This document shows positions 35,087-44,476 of a stretch of DNA of 55,747 nucleotides, in pieces. A program made the translations under genes and the position numbers. Origin of the DNA: Hyphomicrobiaceae bacterium (GTDB lineage Bacteria > Pseudomonadota > Alphaproteobacteria > Rhizobiales > Hyphomicrobiaceae); NCBI GenBank assembly GCA_025351355.1, contig JANXWC010000024.1, positions 1-55,747 on the forward strand, written 5' to 3'. The notes under the pieces are model-generated. The model worked only from the letters and a program-made list of their open reading frames with translations, searched no databases and was not told the DNA's origin. Every line of letters starts with the position of its first letter. Position 1 is the first letter of the stretch.

Positions 35087-36988
35087 TTATTGTTGACCGG
35101 CCTGGCCGCCGAGCAGCTGTTGCAACAGCGCGTTGTTGACATTGACGCCGGCACGCTGCTGCAATCCATTGACGAATGTATTGAGCGTATCGGCTTGCAT
35201 CACGCGGGTCATTTCCTGCTTGAGCTTGTCGGCTTGTTCCTTGCTGGGTTCTGCCGGCACATTGATCGTCGTGACCTTGAACACCGTGCGGGATTTGCCG
35301 TCAGCCGTCAGCGCCGAGGATGCCGCGTTCAGCGGCAGTGTGAAGGCCACTTGTACGCCGTTGGCTGTCAGCCCCGGCGGCGACGTGTTGCGTGTAATGG
35401 CGCCGGTATTTTCAAGCTTGGTTCCGGCCTGGGTTGCCAGCGCCGTCATGCTTTCGCCCTTGATGGCGCGCTCGACATAACCGGCGGCGACCGTGCCCAA
35501 CTCGCGTCGTGTCTCGGCTTCCGTCCAAGCTGTCTTGACGTCTGCCTTGACCTCATCGAAGGGCCGCTCTTTTTCCGGCGTCACGCCCAGCACGCTGACC
35601 CAGGCTGAACCGCCGTCGGCAAGGTCGACGGGATCGGCATCGAGGCCGACGGTGCCGGCAAACACTGCGGCAGCGATCGGCGCGCCATCGGGGCCATCGA
35701 CAGCCGGCTTGCCGTCCGGGGTTTTGCCGGTGCGGTCGAGGGCGGGAATTTCCTTATAGATAAGGCCGAGTTTCTCCGCCGCCTCCGACAGCGGTTTGCC
35801 AGCCGACCGTTCGTCTTCGATCTGGGTGCCAATTGTTTGCATTTCGCGTGCTGCGCGCGTGGTTTGCAGGCTGTCTTTGATTTCCGTGCTCACTTCGGCC
35901 AGTGTCTTCTGCTTGCCCGGAATAATCTCGGTCACCTTCAATATGACCGTCGCAAACGCGCCTTCAACGACGGGCGAGACGGCATCCTTGGCCAACGCAA
36001 ACGCGGCATCGGCGATCTTCGGATCAATCATTTTTTTCCTCGTCAGGGTGCCGAGGTCGAGATCAGTTTCCTTGGCGCCTAGCTTGACGGTCGCCTCGAC
36101 GAAGTTCTTGGCCTTCTGCAACTCGGGAAGTGCCTTGTCGGCGCTGGCCTTGTCGGCAAACGACATCTGCAGGATGTGCCGGCTCTCCGGAATGTTGAAG
36201 CGCTCCTTACTGGTCTCGTAGGTGTCCTTGATTTCGTCGTCGGTCACCGTGATCTTGCCCTTGACCGTGTCGCGGGTCAGCAACAGCAGGCCGACCTTGC
36301 GCTGCTCCGGCATCATGAACTGGCGCTTGTTGCCGTCGTAGAATTCCTTCAGCTTGGCCTCGTCCGGCTCGGCCAACTTCACGACCTTGGCCGGGTCGAG
36401 GGTAATATGCTCGATGACGCGCGTTTCCTCGCGGTACTTGTGCATGAGATCGATCGTACTCTGCGGCGGCGTGATGCCGGCCAGCAGACTATCGGTCAAT
36501 TGCTCACGCACGTCGTCGCGGCGGCGCATGGCAAGAAAGCCCGCTTCAGTCAGGTTGTTCTGCTTCATGATCGCGTCGAAGCGGTCCTTGGAGAACTTGC
36601 CGTTGAGTTCGGCGAAGGCCGGATCGGTTCGCACCTCGTCGGCGATCGCCTTGGTCGAAATGGACAACCCCAGGCCCTTGACCTCCTGGTCGAGCGCAGC
36701 GGTGCTGGCCAAGCGCGCCAGCACGCGTTGGTCGAGGCCGAAATAGCGTGCCTGCTCAGCGGTGATGCGGCGGCCCGCCTGCTGCGAGATCTGCTCGATC
36801 TCGGCCTGATAGGCGCGCTGGAATTCTTCCGGATAGATGCGTTGGTCACCAACCTTGGCTAGCCAAGTGGTGCTCCGGCCGCTCCATTCCGGCCCTATGC
36901 CCCAGAACGCGAAGGCAATGATCAGCGGCAGGAACAACAGTGTGGCGGCTACCTTAGAGGTGGCGCCACGGCGGAGCATATCGAGCAT
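35087..36988 (-). CDS. PpiD-like periplasmic foldase (SurA N-domain and PPIC)
   Basis: The 633-residue protein is anchored by one N-terminal membrane helix (ATLLFLPLIIAFAFWGIG), followed by a SurA-type chaperone domain with VGDQRIYPEEFQRAYQ and a parvulin-like region in the middle (RHILQMSFADKASADKAL). Overall order and length match PpiD, which assists outer-membrane proteins leaving the Sec channel. The parvulin signature is degenerate, so it may act as a chaperone rather than an isomerase. It is divergent from tpiA, an arrangement I recall from other alphaproteobacteria. Confidence 0.9.
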   Translation of the reverse strand: MLDMLRRGATSKVAATLLFLPLIIAFAFWGIGPEWSGRSTTWLAKVGDQRIYPEEFQRAYQAEIEQISQQAGRRITAEQARYFGLDQRVLARLASTAALDQEVKGLGLSISTKAIADEVRTDPAFAELNGKFSKDRFDAIMKQNNLTEAGFLAMRRRDDVREQLTDSLLAGITPPQSTIDLMHKYREETRVIEHITLDPAKVVKLAEPDEAKLKEFYDGNKRQFMMPEQRKVGLLLLTRDTVKGKITVTDDEIKDTYETSKERFNIPESRHILQMSFADKASADKALPELQKAKNFVEATVKLGAKETDLDLGTLTRKKMIDPKIADAAFALAKDAVSPVVEGAFATVILKVTEIIPGKQKTLAEVSTEIKDSLQTTRAAREMQTIGTQIEDERSAGKPLSEAAEKLGLIYKEIPALDRTGKTPDGKPAVDGPDGAPIAAAVFAGTVGLDADPVDLADGGSAWVSVLGVTPEKERPFDEVKADVKTAWTEAETRRELGTVAAGYVERAIKGESMTALATQAGTKLENTGAITRNTSPPGLTANGVQVAFTLPLNAASSALTADGKSRTVFKVTTINVPAEPSKEQADKLKQEMTRVMQADTLNTFVNGLQQRAGVNVNNALLQQLLGGQAGQQ

Positions 36989-37198
36989 ATCGGCACTTTT
37001 CCGGTCGGTTGGGTTCGGGTCAGGCGCGCTTGCGCGACGCTTAGCTGAAGGCTTCAGCTATGCCCCTATCGCACCCCGTCGCGGCTGTCGATACCGGCTA
37101 CTCGATTGACGCACCGGCCGGCCTATGGTCAAGCATCGGCCGACAGTAATTTAGGCAGTCACTGTGAACAACAGTGCCCGTCAATCAGGGGAAGTCGC

Positions 37199-37960
37199 AT
37201 GAGCAGTTCCGCACCCCGGCCGCTGGTGGCTGGCAACTGGAAAATGAACGGCCAGTTCGCACTATTGGCTGAGGCCGCCAAGCTGCGCCAGGCCATTCAG
37301 GCCCAGCCACCGGCCTGCGACGTGCTGATCTGCCCCCCTGCCACGCTGCTGGCGGCGTTGGCCGCGGCCTCGGCAGGTTACGCGCTGGCCGTTGGTGGCC
37401 AGGATTGCCACGCCAAGGCTGCGGGCGCTCACACTGGCGATATCGCGGCGGAAATGCTGGCCGATGCAGGTGCAACATTCGTCATCACCGGCCATTCCGA
37501 GCGCCGCGCCGATCACGCTGAGACGGACGCGGTCGTCTGCGCCAAGGCTCAAGCCGCCCACCGCGCGGGTCTGGTGGCTATCGTCTGTGTGGGCGAAACG
37601 ATCGGCCAGCGCAAGGCCGGAGACACGCTGGCTGTGGTCGCAGCCCAAGTGGCGGGCTCAGTGCCGGACGGCGCCTTGGCGGCCAATACCGTGCTGGCCT
37701 ATGAGCCGGTTTGGGCTATCGGCTCGGGGCTGACCCCGACGGCGGCCGATGTCGCCACGGTCCACTCAGCCCTGCGCGCACAGCTGGTGGCGCGGTTCGG
37801 TGTGGCCGGCGGCGCCATGCGGTTACTCTATGGCGGGTCGGTCAAGCCGTCCAACGCACGCGAATTGTTGGCTGTGCCGCATGTGAACGGCGCGCTGGTC
37901 GGCGGCGCCAGCCTCAACGCCGACGATTTCCTCGGCATTATCGCTGCTTATCAGCCTTGA
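37199..37960 (+). CDS. tpiA: Triosephosphate isomerase
   Basis: TpiA interconverts dihydroxyacetone phosphate and glyceraldehyde 3-phosphate in glycolysis. The 253-residue protein has all landmarks: VAGNWKMNG with the active-site Asn and Lys, ITGHSERR with the electrophilic His, [11 protein letters not shown] with the catalytic Glu and loop 6, and [10 protein letters not shown] with the phosphate-binding glycines. AGGGGA lies 6-7 bases before ATG 37199; the in-frame extension to 37106 is not supported. In many alphaproteobacteria secG and pyrG follow tpiA, but here the ccm genes do. Confidence 0.97.
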   Translation: MSSSAPRPLVAGNWKMNGQFALLAEAAKLRQAIQAQPPACDVLICPPATLLAALAAASAGYALAVGGQDCHAKAAGAHTGDIAAEMLADAGATFVITGHSERRADHAETDAVVCAKAQAAHRAGLVAIVCVGETIGQRKAGDTLAVVAAQVAGSVPDGALAANTVLAYEPVWAIGSGLTPTAADVATVHSALRAQLVARFGVAGGAMRLLYGGSVKPSNARELLAVPHVNGALVGGASLNADDFLGIIAAYQP

Positions 37961-38021
37961 AGGACGCTTGGCGTAACCACGCCACATTGCCGCCGAGGCC
38001 GATTTTGTATAACTTTGCGAC

Positions 38022-38765
38022 ATGACAGCGAATCAGCCCACCATTGTGCAGTCGTTGGCTAATCCGACGCGATTCATGGCTTTGTCCGCGCGCATTTTGC
38101 CGTGGTTGGCCGCGATGGCCGCTGTCGTGATTGGGGTCGGGCTTTATCAGGCTTTGGTCGTCTCGCCGGCTGACTATCAGCAGGGCCAAACCGTGCGCAT
38201 CATGTACGTCCACGTGCCGGCGGCATGGCTGGCTATGGCCGCCTACCTGACGATTGCCGCATCCAGTTTTGGCCTGCTCGTTTTCCGACATCCACTGGCC
38301 GATGTTTCTGCGCGCGCCGCGGCGCCGATCGGCGCTGCCTTCACCTTGTTGGCCCTGCTCACCGGGTCGTTGTGGGGTAAGCCGATGTGGGGGACCTACT
38401 GGGTCTGGGACGCGCGGCTGACGTCGATGCTGCTGTTGTTCTTTCTTTATCTTGGGTTGATCGTGCTACGCAGTTCCATCGAGGACGAGGCGGCGGCGGC
38501 GAAATTGACGGCGATTTTGGCGTTGGTCGGCGTGTCACTATTGCCGGTGATCAAGTTTTCGGTCGAGTGGTGGTATACCCTGCATCAACCATCGACGAAG
38601 CTGACCTCTACGCTCGATGCGAGTTTCCGCATTCCGCTGCTGATCAACGCGCTTGGTTTCACGCTGCTGTTTGCGTGTTTGCACATCAAGGCGATGCGCA
38701 ACGAGGTGATGCGCCGTCGCGTCAAGGGGTTGCAGCGGGCAGCCGTGCGCGAAGTTGTAGCGTGA
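38022..38765 (+). CDS. ccmC: Cytochrome c maturation haem-handling protein CcmC
   Basis: CcmC places haem on the chaperone CcmE at the outer face of the inner membrane. The 247-residue protein has six membrane segments, the WWD-type signature WGTYWVWDARLTSML for haem binding, and the conserved VHVPAAWLAM and WWYTLHQ blocks with the haem-ligand histidines. It begins 61 bp after tpiA. ccmD and ccmG follow, but ccmA and ccmB, which often come before it, are absent here. Confidence 0.95.
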   Translation: MTANQPTIVQSLANPTRFMALSARILPWLAAMAAVVIGVGLYQALVVSPADYQQGQTVRIMYVHVPAAWLAMAAYLTIAASSFGLLVFRHPLADVSARAAAPIGAAFTLLALLTGSLWGKPMWGTYWVWDARLTSMLLLFFLYLGLIVLRSSIEDEAAAAKLTAILALVGVSLLPVIKFSVEWWYTLHQPSTKLTSTLDASFRIPLLINALGFTLLFACLHIKAMRNEVMRRRVKGLQRAAVREVVA

Positions 38766-38772
38766 GGGCATC

Positions 38773-38931
38773 ATGAACATGGGTCCGTTTGCCGGCTTCA
38801 TCATCGCATCGTACGCGGCAACAGCGCTGGTCGTGGTTGGCTTGATTGCTTGGGTTACTGTCGACGGACGGCGCCAGGGCCGTGCGCTCGCGGCCCTCGA
38901 AGCGCGTGGAGTCAAGCGCCGATCCGCCTGA
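38773..38931 (+). CDS. ccmD: CcmD, small haem exporter subunit
   Basis: This 52-residue open frame begins with ATG 38773, 8 bp after ccmC. It encodes one membrane helix (FIIASYAATALVVVGLIAWV) followed by a basic tail (DGRRQGRALAALEARG, KRR). The pattern of one helix and then a charged cytoplasmic helix is that of CcmD, which helps release holo-CcmE from the CcmABC complex. Position between ccmC and ccmG confirms it. The tail shares its DNA with the upstream open frame of ccmG, in another frame, and ends 29 bp before the ccmG start. Confidence 0.9.
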   Translation: MNMGPFAGFIIASYAATALVVVGLIAWVTVDGRRQGRALAALEARGVKRRSA

Positions 38932-38960
38932 TCGGACACAACCAAGGCCAGGGACTAGCG

Positions 38961-39572
38961 ATGAGCAATCAACCCGCGATGACGCCTGAAACCAAGCCCT
39001 TAGAGCCTGTGGCCACGCGGCGCTCTTGGCTGGCGTTCGCGCCGGCGGGCGTGTTCACGGTGGTGACGCTGATGTTTCTTTTCGCGCTGATGCAGCCGGG
39101 TGATCGGTCAAAACTGCCGTCGATGCTGATCGGCAAGCTGGCACCCATTACGCCGCTACCGCCGCTGGCCGGCTTTAGTGACAACGGCGCGGCAGTGCCG
39201 GGCATTACTGCGGCTGACTTCGCGCAGGGCAAGCCGGTTATCGTCAACTTCTGGCAGTCGTCGTGCGCGCCATGCGTGGCCGAGCATCCGATGTTGATTG
39301 CTCTTGCCGAAAAATCGGGTGTGCCGTTGCTCGGCGTCAACACCAAGGACCCGGCAGCCGGCGCGCGGCGCTTTCTCAATCGCTACGGCAATCCGTTCAC
39401 GGCCATCGGCGTCGATGGTAGTGGCCGCGCCGCGATCGAATGGGGCGTCTACGGCATGCCCGAAACCTTCATTCTCGATGGCACCGGCAAGGTGCTTTAC
39501 AAACAGATCGGCGAAATTACGCCGGAGGTTGTCGAGCAGGTGATGTTGCCGATCATCGCCAAGGCGCGATGA
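38961..39572 (+). CDS. ccmG: Thiol:disulfide interchange protein CcmG/DsbE
   Basis: CcmG is a membrane-tethered thioredoxin that keeps apocytochrome c and CcmH reduced during haem attachment. The 203-residue protein has an N-terminal membrane anchor (AFAPAGVFTVVTLMFLFALM), the active site WQSSCAPC, and the cis-proline block YGMPETFILDG typical of the CcmG group. ATG 38961 lies 29 bp after ccmD. The frame extends back to 38850 through ccmD, but that part does not resemble the family. ccmE, ccmF and ccmH must lie elsewhere. Confidence 0.95.
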   Translation: MSNQPAMTPETKPLEPVATRRSWLAFAPAGVFTVVTLMFLFALMQPGDRSKLPSMLIGKLAPITPLPPLAGFSDNGAAVPGITAADFAQGKPVIVNFWQSSCAPCVAEHPMLIALAEKSGVPLLGVNTKDPAAGARRFLNRYGNPFTAIGVDGSGRAAIEWGVYGMPETFILDGTGKVLYKQIGEITPEVVEQVMLPIIAKAR

Positions 39573-39678
39573 CTCTGGCCCCGGTGATTACAGTGCCGTC
39601 GTCGTGAGTACTCTCGCCATTAACTAACCCGTCACCGCACAGACACTTTGCCGGACCTGCAGCAGGCCGATCTTAGCC

Positions 39679-39765
39679 ATGACCAATGATCTTTTTGACA
39701 ATCCGCAGGCGTTTTGCGACGACCGCGAACGCGTCAGCGCCGGGCGCGCGGAAATTACGCCATAG
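39679..39765 (+). other. Possible 28-residue open frame before the carbamoyltransferase gene
   Basis: ATG 39679 to TAG 39765 encodes a short, charged peptide (MTNDLFDNPQAFCDDRERVS and 8 more residues). It has host-like codons but no clear ribosome-binding site, and it ends 9 bp before the next gene. It could be a leader peptide, a small protein, or the decayed start of a lost gene. Confidence 0.25.
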
Positions 39766-39774
39766 GGTTGGGAA

Positions 39775-41544
39775 ATGCAGATTTTAGGGCTTGCCAGCGA
39801 GACGCATGATACGGGGCTGGCGATATTAGACAACGGCGAGCCTGCCCTCGTGTTGGAAGAGGAGCGGCTGAATAGGCAGAAGCATACGCTGCTGTTTCCA
39901 AGCCGGTCGCTCAAAGCTGCATTCGACGGTCCTCATCGTAAACTCGCCGACATCGATGTCATCACGACGCCGTGGGATACAAAGCGACTGCGGCGAACTT
40001 TTTTTGGCGCGCTGTTTCGCAAGCTGCCCGCCAGCCTCGCTCTGTCCCTCCCGAAAGCGCACACGACGCAGGACAGCGGCGTCGTGTTTTTGAATTTCTG
40101 GATGCGCCGCGACCTCAGAGCAGCGTTCCCCGACCAGGCGTTGCCGCCGATTGTCAACGTCGGACATCACGAATCACATGCGGCAATCTACTTTTTGTCG
40201 CCGTTCGAGGATGCCACGGTGATCGTCTTGGACGGTTACGGCGACGACTCGGCCAGCAGCGTTTTCACCGGACAGGGCAACAAGCTCGAGCGCCGATGGC
40301 ACGGCCCATTTTTCGATAGCCTTGGCGTCGTTTACACGCTCATGACGTTGCATCTCGGATTTGCTCCCTTCGAGGAAGGCACCGTCATGGCCTTGGCTGC
40401 GTGCGGCGATGATCGTTACGTTGCGAAAATGCGCGAACTCATCAAGCTCGAACCTGAAGGCCGGTTCTCGATCGACATGAGTTACTTCAGTTACGACAGC
40501 ATGGGTATGCTGCGGCCGTTCCGGCGCAAATTCTTCGACCGCTTTGGCCCCTCGCGTCGCCGGACTGATCCGCTGGAAGATCATCACATGGCGCTGGCGC
40601 GGGCGCTGCAGGCCGTCACCGAAGATGTGGTCCTGCATGTAGCGCGTGCCGCGCGCAGCCGCTTTCCGTCCCGCAATCTTGTTTTCACCGGCGGCGTCGC
40701 GCTCAACTGCGTCGCCAACGGTCGCCTGTTGCACGAGAGCGGTTTCGAGCGCGTCTGGGTGCCGCCGTGTGCTTCTGACACCGGGGCGCCGCTGGGCAGC
40801 GCGTTGTGGCATCATCATCAGACGCTCGGGCATCCGCGGCGCAGTGAAATGCACCACGCCTATCTCGGTCTCGAATACAGCGATGCCGAGATCAAGGGTG
40901 CACTGGAGGCAGCCGGGCTGACGTTCGAGCGTCTCGATGAAGCAGCACTGCTGTCACGCGCGGCCGAGGATCTCGCCTGCAATCGCATCGTTGGTTGGTA
41001 CCAGGGTCGATACGAGATCGGCCCGCGCGCCTTGGGCAACCGGTCGATCCTGGCGTCGCCGCTGACGCCCGGCATTCGCGACGTGATCAACAAGCGTGTC
41101 AAATTTCGCGAGCCGTTTCGCCCCTTCGCGCCTTCCGTGTTGGAGGACTACGCGGCCGATTATTTCGAACTGACGCATTCCGATCCGTTTATGACGACAG
41201 CCACGAAGGTGCGCCCGGAGAAGGCCGACAGCATTCCGGCGGCCGTGCATGTCGATGGCACCGCGCGCGTCCAGACGGTCAGTGCGAAGGCCAACCCGCT
41301 CTATTATGCCTTGATCGATCAGTTCAGGAAGCGGACCGGCGTGCCCATCCTGTTGAATACGAGTTTCAATAAGCAGGAACCCATCGTCACGCGACCGCAA
41401 GACGCGATTTCCTGTTATCTCCGTACTGAAATAGATGTGCTGGTGCTCGGTAACTATTATTGCGTCGACCGCCCAGCCGTCGCGGTGCAGCGTGCGCGCG
41501 ATGCCTTCGAGCTGATCGAAGCCAACATGAGCGGCGGCGAATAA
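39775..41544 (+). CDS. NodU/CmcH-family carbamoyltransferase
   Basis: Enzymes of this family transfer a carbamoyl group from carbamoyl phosphate, through a carbamoyl-adenylate made with ATP, to hydroxyls of sugars or antibiotics. The 589-residue protein has an N-terminal Kae1-like half (ILGLASETHDTGLAILDNG, GHHESHAA with metal-binding histidines, IVLDGYGDDSAS, FTGGVALNCVANGRLL) and the C-terminal half with GRYEIGPRALGNRSI and REPFRPFAPSVLEDY. The target is unknown: no nod, polysaccharide or antibiotic gene cluster lies around it. Its neighbours are ccmG and the convergent pheT. Confidence 0.92.
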   Translation: MQILGLASETHDTGLAILDNGEPALVLEEERLNRQKHTLLFPSRSLKAAFDGPHRKLADIDVITTPWDTKRLRRTFFGALFRKLPASLALSLPKAHTTQDSGVVFLNFWMRRDLRAAFPDQALPPIVNVGHHESHAAIYFLSPFEDATVIVLDGYGDDSASSVFTGQGNKLERRWHGPFFDSLGVVYTLMTLHLGFAPFEEGTVMALAACGDDRYVAKMRELIKLEPEGRFSIDMSYFSYDSMGMLRPFRRKFFDRFGPSRRRTDPLEDHHMALARALQAVTEDVVLHVARAARSRFPSRNLVFTGGVALNCVANGRLLHESGFERVWVPPCASDTGAPLGSALWHHHQTLGHPRRSEMHHAYLGLEYSDAEIKGALEAAGLTFERLDEAALLSRAAEDLACNRIVGWYQGRYEIGPRALGNRSILASPLTPGIRDVINKRVKFREPFRPFAPSVLEDYAADYFELTHSDPFMTTATKVRPEKADSIPAAVHVDGTARVQTVSAKANPLYYALIDQFRKRTGVPILLNTSFNKQEPIVTRPQDAISCYLRTEIDVLVLGNYYCVDRPAVAVQRARDAFELIEANMSGGE

Positions 41545-41580
41545 GGCCAGCCACCGCTCAGTGAAACGCCGCGTTCGCCC

Positions 41581-44016
41581 TTAGCCCCGGATTTCGCCGC
41601 CAGTGGTGCGTTTGACTTCGGCGACAATTCGACTGGCTAATGCGTCGATCTCGGCGTCGGTGAGCGTTGTGCCCTTGGGCTGCATCGTCACCGCGATGGC
41701 GAGTGACTTCTTGCCCTCCGGCACGCCTGTGCCCTGATAGATATCGAACACGCCGACGTCGCGGACCAATACTTTGTCGACGCTGAGCGCCGCCTTCACG
41801 ACATCGGCGGCGGCGATCTTTTCATCGACGATGAAGGCGAAGTCCCGCGTCAGCGGATTGAGATCATTGCTGTCCAGCGGAGCGCGCGCGCGCGAGGCCC
41901 GGCGTTTCTCGGCCGGCAGATCGGAGACGAACACTTCGAATGCGCTGGCAGACCCGGTGACATCGAGCATCTTCAGGGTCGACGGATGCAGGTCGCCGAA
42001 ATGGGCGAGCACAAGTTTCGGGCCGAGCCGCAGGGTTGCCGAGCGGCCGGGATGGAACCACGCTGGCGCGTCGCGAGTGATCTGTGCCTTCGACGCGTCC
42101 ACGCCGAGGGCTGCCAGCACCGCCAGCGCATCGGCCTTGGCGTCGAACACGTCGGCGGATTGGCTCGGCTCGCGCCAGTGGCGTCCGGCACCGGAAAGTC
42201 TGGCGGCCCCGGTGCGCACACCGCTGGCGGCAATGACCTGATCTTCGGGCTTGTCGCCCCGATAAGCTTGGCCGACCTCGAACAGTGCGACGTCGTCGAA
42301 GCCGCGATTGCGATTGCGCGCTGCAGCCGCCAGCAGGCCTGGCAACAGCGAAGGCCGCATCGTCGTCATTTCCGACGAGATGGGGTTGGCGAGGTCGAGC
42401 GCGTCGGCCCCGCCGCCGAAATGCTGCGCCTGCTTCTTGTCGATGAACGACCAGGTGATCGCCTCAACCATGCCGCGCGCAGCCAGCAGACGGCGAGCGC
42501 GGCGTACGCGCTTCTGCAGCGGTGTCAGCGTGGCGCGGGTAACGCCGCCGTCGAGCCGCGGCAGCGGTGCGGACGGCACATTCTGCAAACCATCGATGCG
42601 GGCGATTTCCTCGACGAGATCGGCCGGGCCCTGAATATCCGGCCGCCAGCTCGGTGCGGTGACTTGGTACACCGGCCCGCCGCCGGCAAAACTGAAGCCA
42701 AGCGCCTCTAGCGTCTTGCGCATTGAGGCTTCCTCCAGTGTCACGCCCATCAAGCGGCGCACACGTTCGAAGGTGAAGTCCATTGTCAATGGCTTGATCG
42801 GCGGCTTGCCCGCGACGCGACGCTTCGAGGGTGTGCCGCCGGCCACGTCGAGCATCATCGCGGTAGCCAGATCTAGCCCCGGCTCGATGAATGCCGGATC
42901 GACGCCGCGTTCGAAGCGATAGCGCGCGTCGGTCTGCGTGCTGGCTTTGCGGCCCGTGGTAGCGGTACGCAGCGGATCGAAGTAGGCGCACTCAATCAGA
43001 ATGTTGGTGGTCGTCTCGGTGCAGCCGGTGTCCTCGCCGCCAATGATGCCGCCGAGGCCGAGAACTCGCGCGTCATCGGCAATCACGCACATGCTATCGT
43101 CAACCGCGTAGGTCTGTGCGTTCAGGCCGAGGAAGGTTTCGCCCTTCTTGCCGAGGCGAGCGCGAATAGTGCCCGTCAGTTTGTCGGCGTCATAGACATG
43201 CAGCGGCCGTCCGCGATCGATCGAGATATAGTTGGTCACGTCCACCACGGCATTGATGGGGCGCTGGCCGACAGCCTTTAATCGCGCCTGCATCCAGGTC
43301 GGCGACTGTCCGTTCTTGATGCCCTTGATATAACGCCCGGCGAAGCATGCGCACGCGTATTCGGCGTCCTTCGGGAACTCCAATTTGATGTCGACGGGAC
43401 AATCCACTTTGCCCTCGACGGTGCCGATCTTGCGTTCCGGCTTCAGCGTGCCGACGCCGGCGGCGGCGAGGTCGCGGGCAATGCCGCGCACGCCCGTACA
43501 GTCCGGCCGGTTCGGCGTCAGCTTCACTTCGATCACCGGGTCGGCCAGCCCTAGCGCATCGGCATATTTCTGGCCGACCTTGCTGGCGAAGGACGCGTCG
43601 AGTTCGACGATGCCGCTGTGCGCATCGCTCAACTCCATCTCGCGCTCCGACAGCATCATACCGTTGGAGACGACGCCGCGGACCGGCTTCTTTTCGAGGG
43701 TGAGCTTGGTGCCGGGAATATAGGCGCCGAGCGGCGCGAACACGCCGATGAGGCCGGCCTTGGCGTTGGGTGCGCCGCAGACGACTTCGACGGTCGGCTG
43801 ACCCGGCGCGATTTCGACCTGTAGCACTTGCAACTTGTCGGCGTTGGGGTGCGGCTTTGCTTCGATCACGCGCGCGATGCTGAAGCCGGCCAGCTTTTCG
43901 CTGGCATCCGCGATACCTTCCACCTCGATGCCGATCTGATCGAGCGTTTGGCTGAGATCGGCAAGGCTGGCGTCAGTCGCCAGATGATCTTTGAGCCAGG
44001 ACAGCGTGAATTTCAT
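41581..44016 (-). CDS. pheT: Phenylalanine-tRNA ligase beta subunit
   Basis: PheT forms the alpha2-beta2 ligase with PheS and carries tRNA binding and editing. The 811-residue protein shows the usual order: MKFTLSWLKDHL start, EMAP-type tRNA-binding domain (VEVVCGAPNAKAG), B3/B4 editing domain (RPINAVVDVTNYI), B5, the catalytic-like core, and the ferredoxin-fold anticodon-binding domain (RDFAFIVDEKI) near the end. The start is fixed at 44016 by this N-terminus; the frame continues 149 codons upstream without similarity to anything. No pheS lies upstream, as the next gene there is on the other strand. Confidence 0.97.
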   Translation of the reverse strand: MKFTLSWLKDHLATDASLADLSQTLDQIGIEVEGIADASEKLAGFSIARVIEAKPHPNADKLQVLQVEIAPGQPTVEVVCGAPNAKAGLIGVFAPLGAYIPGTKLTLEKKPVRGVVSNGMMLSEREMELSDAHSGIVELDASFASKVGQKYADALGLADPVIEVKLTPNRPDCTGVRGIARDLAAAGVGTLKPERKIGTVEGKVDCPVDIKLEFPKDAEYACACFAGRYIKGIKNGQSPTWMQARLKAVGQRPINAVVDVTNYISIDRGRPLHVYDADKLTGTIRARLGKKGETFLGLNAQTYAVDDSMCVIADDARVLGLGGIIGGEDTGCTETTTNILIECAYFDPLRTATTGRKASTQTDARYRFERGVDPAFIEPGLDLATAMMLDVAGGTPSKRRVAGKPPIKPLTMDFTFERVRRLMGVTLEEASMRKTLEALGFSFAGGGPVYQVTAPSWRPDIQGPADLVEEIARIDGLQNVPSAPLPRLDGGVTRATLTPLQKRVRRARRLLAARGMVEAITWSFIDKKQAQHFGGGADALDLANPISSEMTTMRPSLLPGLLAAAARNRNRGFDDVALFEVGQAYRGDKPEDQVIAASGVRTGAARLSGAGRHWREPSQSADVFDAKADALAVLAALGVDASKAQITRDAPAWFHPGRSATLRLGPKLVLAHFGDLHPSTLKMLDVTGSASAFEVFVSDLPAEKRRASRARAPLDSNDLNPLTRDFAFIVDEKIAAADVVKAALSVDKVLVRDVGVFDIYQGTGVPEGKKSLAIAVTMQPKGTTLTDAEIDALASRIVAEVKRTTGGEIRG

Positions 44017-44476
44017 GGACGAAGTCTCAATTGCTTCCCGGCGCCCCGGATAGCGGGGAGCAGGTGCCCGATGGGCGGGTGAGGGCTGTGGCGCGCCAGA
44101 GAGCGGATCTCTGGACGGCCCGATAGGTGTGCGTGGTGGGTTAGCGTGCCGCGTGCGCCCAAGCAAGCCTTCGGGCGAAGATCGGCGTGTAACGCCGACC
44201 AGCAAACTGTCTGACAGCTGGCACCCTCCCATCCGCGCGACCATATGAACGATCAGCGTCGCTGAAACTGATGAGCAACTCCCAGACACGGGCCGGTCCC
44301 GCATATTTCCGCCACCGCCAGGGAATGGTGGCTGTCGCCAGTTCTCTCGTGCCCCCAATTCAACGCCCCCCGGTTCTTCCCGCAGCTTCGCAAAATATTC
44401 TGCTGGCGTGCCATGCTCGCTGCGGCCGATACTGGCGTGGGTGATCCGCATCGTGACGCCCACGGGGGTAGGTATA
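44017..44476 (-). promoter_or_regulatory. Hairpin-rich region upstream of pheT
   Basis: No gene is supported between the divergent pheT and Bug genes. Several short stems follow each other within 160 bp: CCCCG/CGGGG at 44044-44058, CCAGAGA/TCTCTGG at 44096-44114, CTTC/GAAG at 44169-44180 and TCGGCGT/ACGCCGA at 44182-44198. On the minus strand they would lie in the pheT leader, where tRNA synthetase genes are sometimes controlled by attenuation. I see no Phe-codon run and no T-box sequence. The region also contains the Bug gene promoter. Confidence 0.35.

Noticed and set aside
44017-44463. 149-codon N-terminal extension of pheT
   Set aside because: PheT proteins begin with MKFTLSWLK, found at 44016; the upstream part is hairpin-rich and resembles no protein.
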